Source: Salinivenus iranica (GTDB lineage: Bacteria > Bacteroidota > Rhodothermia > Rhodothermales > Salinibacteraceae). From it: a stretch of DNA of 35,900 bases. A program made the position numbers and the translations under genes. The notes beneath the pieces are model-generated. The model had not been told where the DNA came from, did no database searches, and saw nothing but the letters and a program-made list of their open reading frames with translations. Shown here one piece after another: positions 32,610 through 35,900 of this stretch (its first letter is position 1; every line of letters begins with the position of its first letter). Where the stretch lies: positions 1-35,900 of the forward strand of contig NCRB01000025.1 in assembly GCA_002894665.1 (NCBI GenBank), given 5' to 3'.

Positions 32610-33431
32610 CTATTCTTCGGTGTCGACCTGGATTTCTCGCGTCGTATCGTTAAACGAGCCCGAGACCACCTCTCCCTCCTCGTCTATCAACTGCAACTGC
32701 ACAGTGTACGTCCCGCTCTCAAGCCCGGTCACAAAGGCCGGGGCCCACTCCGTAAGCGTGGTGGAGACAAGCTCCTCACCGTTCGCGTCGGCCGATCGAA
32801 TGGTGTACCGGGCCTTGTAGCCGTCCGCGCTCAGCTCCACGTTGTGAAGGTAGAAGTCGAGCATGATCCGCTCGGCGTCCGCCCCGCTGTACGTGCCCTT
32901 CGGCCGGCTGTAGATGATCGCCGGATCGTCCGGGGCCAGCATAAACGTTCCGGTGTCCTCCTCCACGTAGAAGTTCACGAGGTCGTAGGCGTCCGCCCGC
33001 TTCACGCTCTCGTGGTAGGATCGACTCGGCAGCACGACCAGGGTGTGCGGGCCGGGCTCCAGGGTGCCAATATCGAAGGGCGTGCCCGCCTCGTAGTTGG
33101 CCATGTAGGGCTGGTTGTCCAGAATGACGTGGAAATGCTGGCCGTTGGCGGAGTTGGCAATCTCCTGGGCGCGCTCCGTATCCGTCTGAATGCCCGTTTC
33201 AAAGCTGTCGGCCTCCACGACCACGTCGACGTCCGCACTGTCGAGGACGGCACTGTCGGCGGGCGTCGTCAGTCGGGCCGTCGCGCCCTCAATGGCGGGC
33301 GATCGCTCCCCCTGCTGAATCTGCACGCCGGGCCCGCTGTCTCCGCCCCCACCCCCACACCCGACGACGAGGAAGAGCACAGCGACACTGAACAGCACCG
33401 GAGCAAGCGGTCGAAGCGAAGATCCAATCAT
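32610..33431 (-). CDS. Secreted lipoprotein with repeated beta domains, function unknown
   Basis: A 273-residue protein from the ATG at 33431 (MIGSSLRPLAP). The hydrophobic segment ends VVGC, followed by a glycine run, so lipidation is expected. The middle has GQHFHVILDNQPY and LEPGPHTLVVLPSR, a pattern seen in uncharacterised secreted proteins of the DUF4399 style. The C-terminal half reads as a second beta sandwich with GLESGTYTVQLQLID. A longer frame to 33503 lacks a sensible signal peptide start. It may share a transcript with the M1 peptidase. Function is unknown. Confidence 0.72.
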   Translation of the reverse strand: MIGSSLRPLAPVLFSVAVLFLVVGCGGGGGDSGPGVQIQQGERSPAIEGATARLTTPADSAVLDSADVDVVVEADSFETGIQTDTERAQEIANSANGQHFHVILDNQPYMANYEAGTPFDIGTLEPGPHTLVVLPSRSYHESVKRADAYDLVNFYVEEDTGTFMLAPDDPAIIYSRPKGTYSGADAERIMLDFYLHNVELSADGYKARYTIRSADANGEELVSTTLTEWAPAFVTGLESGTYTVQLQLIDEEGEVVSGSFNDTTREIQVDTEE

Positions 33432-33732
33432 AGGACACAAGGCAGTCAGCAACGGAAAAAAGTGAAGGCCCCCGGGCGCACCGCACGGCGGGGACTCTTT
33501 CAAAAGGTAGGGGGCACGGCCCCGCCTGTCAACGACACAAGGTCGCGGGGCACGACGCGCGGGGCGGACGTTTCAGTTGCGGACGATTCGTTTTATCATT
33601 CTGTTGTCTACACGATCCCGCACCGGGCCCACGGAACTGCCCCGCGCAGGGGTGGATAGGACGTTCCGAGGTTGGATGTTCGTGCTCCGGCCCGTGCCTT
33701 TTCGCTGGTTTTGCTCTGCGACACTTCCCCCC
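33432..33732. promoter_or_regulatory. Divergent intergenic region before the phosphatase and lipoprotein genes
   Basis: These 301 bases lie between two genes transcribed away from each other, so promoters for both should be here. The most AT-rich part is around 33588-33610 (TCGTTTTATCATTCTGTTG). I find no convincing Pho box, hairpin terminator or TAnnTTTG element. Open frames that cross it are upstream extensions of the flanking genes. Confidence 0.4.
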
Positions 33733-35160
33733 ATGCTCCGTTCCGCCTTTGCCGTCTGCCTCGCCCTTCTCCTCGCCGTGGCCCTCCCCAGCCGCGCCCA
33801 GGTTGCCCCCGAAACCCTCGGACAGGGCGAGACGCCGACGAACGTCATTCTGATGATCCCGGACGGCTACGGGCCCGCCAGCGTCACCATGGCGCGCGAC
33901 TACCTCCGCTGGCGCGACGGCACCACGGAGTTGGCCTACGACAGCCTCCACATTGGGAGCATCCGTACGTTTTCCTCCTCCAGCCGCATCACGGACTCGG
34001 CCGCCGGGGGCACTGCCCTCGCGACCGGTGAAAAGACGTACAATGGCGCCATCTCGGTCGACACGTCCAAGCAGGCCGTCGCCACGCTCCTGGAGGGGGC
34101 TGAGCGCGAGGGCATGGCCACCGGCCTGGTCGTCACGAGCCGCATCACGCACGCCACGCCCGCCGTCTTTTCCGCCCACGTCGCGGATCGCGGACAGGAA
34201 AATCGGATCGCCCGCCAGCAGCTGAACCAGGACATGGAGGTCCTGCTGGGGGGCGGGCGGCGCCACTTCGTGCCGCAGTCGGTGGACGGCAGTGCGCGCG
34301 ATGATCGTCGCAACCTCCTCCGCACGGCCCGCGACCGCGGCTACGCCATCGCCGAGACGGCCGACGAGCTCGCCCAGGCCGGCGACGGGCCTCTCCTCGG
34401 CCTGTTCAGCGACAGCCACATGGCCTATGAGCTCAACCGCGACGACACCCAGCAGCCCAGCCTGGCAACGATGACCGAGGCCGCCATCGACCGTCTCTCC
34501 ACCGAAGAGGACGGGTACTTCCTGATGGTCGAGGGCAGCCGCATCGACCACGCCGGGCACGGCAACGACGCCGCCGCCCACCTTCACGACATCCTGGCCT
34601 TCAACGAGGCCGTAAAGACAGCCCTCAACACCGCGAAGGCCGACGAGAATACGCTCGTCCTGGTGGTGTCCGACCACGAAACCGGCGGGCTCAGCCTGGG
34701 CCGCAACCGCGACGGCGAGGGCATCTACTCCTGGCACCCCGACGTGCTGTCCAACGTGACGGCCTCCAGCGGCGTGATTGCGGACAGCATCCGCACAATC
34801 CGCAGCTCGGACGCCGGCGAGGACGAGAAAGAGCGCCGGATTGTCGGCGCGCTCAGCCACTTCACCGGGATCTCGGACGTTGAGGACGACGCCGTTGAGA
34901 AACTCATGAGCGCCGACGGCTCCTTTACCCTCAGCAGAACGGTGGCGGCCATCGTGAATCGCAAGGCCCTGGTGGGCTGGACGAGTCACGCCCACACGGC
35001 GGTCGACGTGGGCGTCTACGGCTACGGCCCGGGCGCCTATCAGTTTATCGGGAACCAGGACAACACCGAGATTGCCCTCACCCTGTCCGACCTTCTCGAC
35101 GCCGACCTGCGCCCCCTCACGAAGGAGATGCGGTCCGAGCGCGCCGCCGTGGGCCGGTAG
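33733..35160 (+). CDS. phoA: Secreted alkaline phosphatase (PhoA family)
   Basis: A 475-residue enzyme from the ATG at 33733, with a signal peptide (about 1-22, ending SRAQ). It hydrolyses phosphate monoesters outside the cytoplasm using two zinc ions and one magnesium. Catalytic Ser89 lies in ITDSAAGGTA. The metal-binding segments are MIPDG (Asp44), THATPA, VEGSRIDHAGH (Glu267, Asp272, His276), VSDHETGG (Asp314, His315) and a late SHAHT. The order and spacing match the PhoA family. A longer frame to 33577 adds 52 residues before the signal peptide and is rejected. It is the only clear plus-strand gene in the window and ends 16 bases from a convergent gene. Confidence 0.94.
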   Translation: MLRSAFAVCLALLLAVALPSRAQVAPETLGQGETPTNVILMIPDGYGPASVTMARDYLRWRDGTTELAYDSLHIGSIRTFSSSSRITDSAAGGTALATGEKTYNGAISVDTSKQAVATLLEGAEREGMATGLVVTSRITHATPAVFSAHVADRGQENRIARQQLNQDMEVLLGGGRRHFVPQSVDGSARDDRRNLLRTARDRGYAIAETADELAQAGDGPLLGLFSDSHMAYELNRDDTQQPSLATMTEAAIDRLSTEEDGYFLMVEGSRIDHAGHGNDAAAHLHDILAFNEAVKTALNTAKADENTLVLVVSDHETGGLSLGRNRDGEGIYSWHPDVLSNVTASSGVIADSIRTIRSSDAGEDEKERRIVGALSHFTGISDVEDDAVEKLMSADGSFTLSRTVAAIVNRKALVGWTSHAHTAVDVGVYGYGPGAYQFIGNQDNTEIALTLSDLLDADLRPLTKEMRSERAAVGR

Positions 35161-35176
35161 GGCCCAATGGGGCGGC

Positions 35177-35890
35177 TCATCCGGCGATGGCCCACCAGGC
35201 CACAAAGACAAGCAGCCCGCCGATCGACGTGCTGGCGACGGCGTGCAGACGCAAGCGATCGAGCAGGTGATGCTGGGCGTTGAACGGCGCCTCCCCCTCC
35301 CCTCCTTCCGAAAACCCGGCCACCTCCATTAGCTCCCCGCCGATCTCGCACTGCGGCAGAAAGTCGAGGGCCACGTGCAAGAACACGCCGGTGGCGACCC
35401 CAAATACCAGCGCGTGCGCCACCGGCGGGCCCGGAACGGCCAGAACCCCCACGGGCACCGCCGTGACGGCTACGGCCGCCGCCGGCACCAGCAGCCCGGC
35501 CACCGAGCGCCCGCTTCGTCGCAGCCGGCTGGCCGCGGCGTACCCCGCCGGCCCCTTGTGCGATACAATGGCGAGGCCGAGCGTGAGCCCCAGCGCCGGC
35601 ATCGTGGCGTAGACGGCCCCAATCACCAGCCCGGCCGTGAGCGCGTGGACCGTCAGCTCCAGCGTCGTCCGGTCGAAGGGCAGCGGCAGGTGCGCCATCT
35701 GGTGCTGCACCACGTGCAGGGCAAAGCCGATGAGCACGCCGGCGGCAATGCCAAACCCCCCGAAGGCCGCGTGGTGCCCAATTGCGCTCGGGATGAGGAA
35801 GACCGCGGTGCTCGTAATCATGGCCCCACTCGATAGCCCGTACCCCCACACCAGTCGCCGGGCCGCGTCGGCCCCGCCATCCGGCCCCAC
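35177..35890 (-). CDS. ZIP-family metal transporter, probably 5'-truncated by the window edge
   Basis: A polytopic membrane protein of at least 237 residues. The visible ZIP features are a transmembrane segment starting HALTAGLVIGA, followed by AIVSHKGPAGYAA, matching the two histidine-bearing metal-site helices of ZIP carriers (H-N-x-x-D-G and H-K-x-P-E-G type), although several of those residues differ. HVALDFLPQ lies further on. ZIP proteins move zinc or iron into the cytoplasm. The first possible start is a GTG at 35890, but the frame stays open to the window end and the first transmembrane helix looks incomplete, so the real start is probably outside. Confidence 0.7.
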   Translation of the reverse strand: MGPDGGADAARRLVWGYGLSSGAMITSTAVFLIPSAIGHHAAFGGFGIAAGVLIGFALHVVQHQMAHLPLPFDRTTLELTVHALTAGLVIGAVYATMPALGLTLGLAIVSHKGPAGYAAASRLRRSGRSVAGLLVPAAAVAVTAVPVGVLAVPGPPVAHALVFGVATGVFLHVALDFLPQCEIGGELMEVAGFSEGGEGEAPFNAQHHLLDRLRLHAVASTSIGGLLVFVAWWAIAG

Positions 35891-35900
35891 TGGCGCCGCC

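Noticed and set aside
33529-35211. 560-residue minus-strand open frame opposite the phosphatase
   Set aside because: The plus strand encodes all PhoA metal and catalytic motifs. The minus frame is Gly/Val/Arg-rich shadow sequence.
1-35900. CRISPR array, tRNA, rRNA or insertion sequence
   Set aside because: No regular direct repeats with spacers, no cloverleaf-like sequence and no transposase was seen. The repeated octapeptides at 9576-9722 are protein-coding needle repeats.

Overview
The window is high in GC and dense with genes, nearly all on the minus strand. Acidic proteins, a BCCT osmolyte transporter and a possible Bacteroidota-type -7 element before hcp suggest a halophile of the Rhodothermota/Bacteroidota group (Salinibacter-like). 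This placement is inferred from style and content; no rRNA or marker gene is present.

Layout from right to left, which is the direction of transcription for most genes. At 35177-35890 lies the end of a ZIP-type metal transporter that probably runs off the window, convergent with a plus-strand secreted alkaline phosphatase (33733-35160). Divergent from the phosphatase is a two-gene unit: a lipoprotein and a secreted M1 aminopeptidase (33431-30937). After a 356-base gap comes a complete contractile type VI secretion system (T6SS) from 30580 to about 7603, in the order tssJ, tssK, tssL, tssM, tssA, tssB, tssC, hcp, tssE, tssF, tssG, clpV, vgrG, a MORN-repeat protein and PAAR. All 13 core Tss proteins are present, including the TssJLM membrane complex. 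The T6SS subtype described for Bacteroidota (T6SSiii) lacks TssJLM, so this is a canonical-type (T6SSi-like) system. The same strand continues with a SPOR-domain membrane protein, two overlapping unknown genes and a small lipoprotein (7515-5063), which may be accessory genes of the cluster. The left end (1-4966) holds a very small ORF, a predicted outer-membrane protein, a TsdA-like dihaem cytochrome c, a BCCT transporter and about 790 bases without a convincing gene.

How the T6SS parts fit together: TssJ/L/M form the envelope-spanning complex. TssK/E/F/G with VgrG form the baseplate, and PAAR caps the VgrG spike. Hcp builds the tube and TssB/C the sheath, with TssA coordinating assembly and ClpV recycling the sheath. 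Three departures from the textbook stand out. TssG carries a C-terminal cyclic-nucleotide-binding-like domain, followed by a second degenerate one. VgrG carries a roughly 370-residue insertion between its OB fold and needle, within a low-GC 3' half, and is followed by a MORN-repeat protein. The hcp gene sits behind its own terminator and putative promoter. No conventional toxin domain is recognisable in the cluster.
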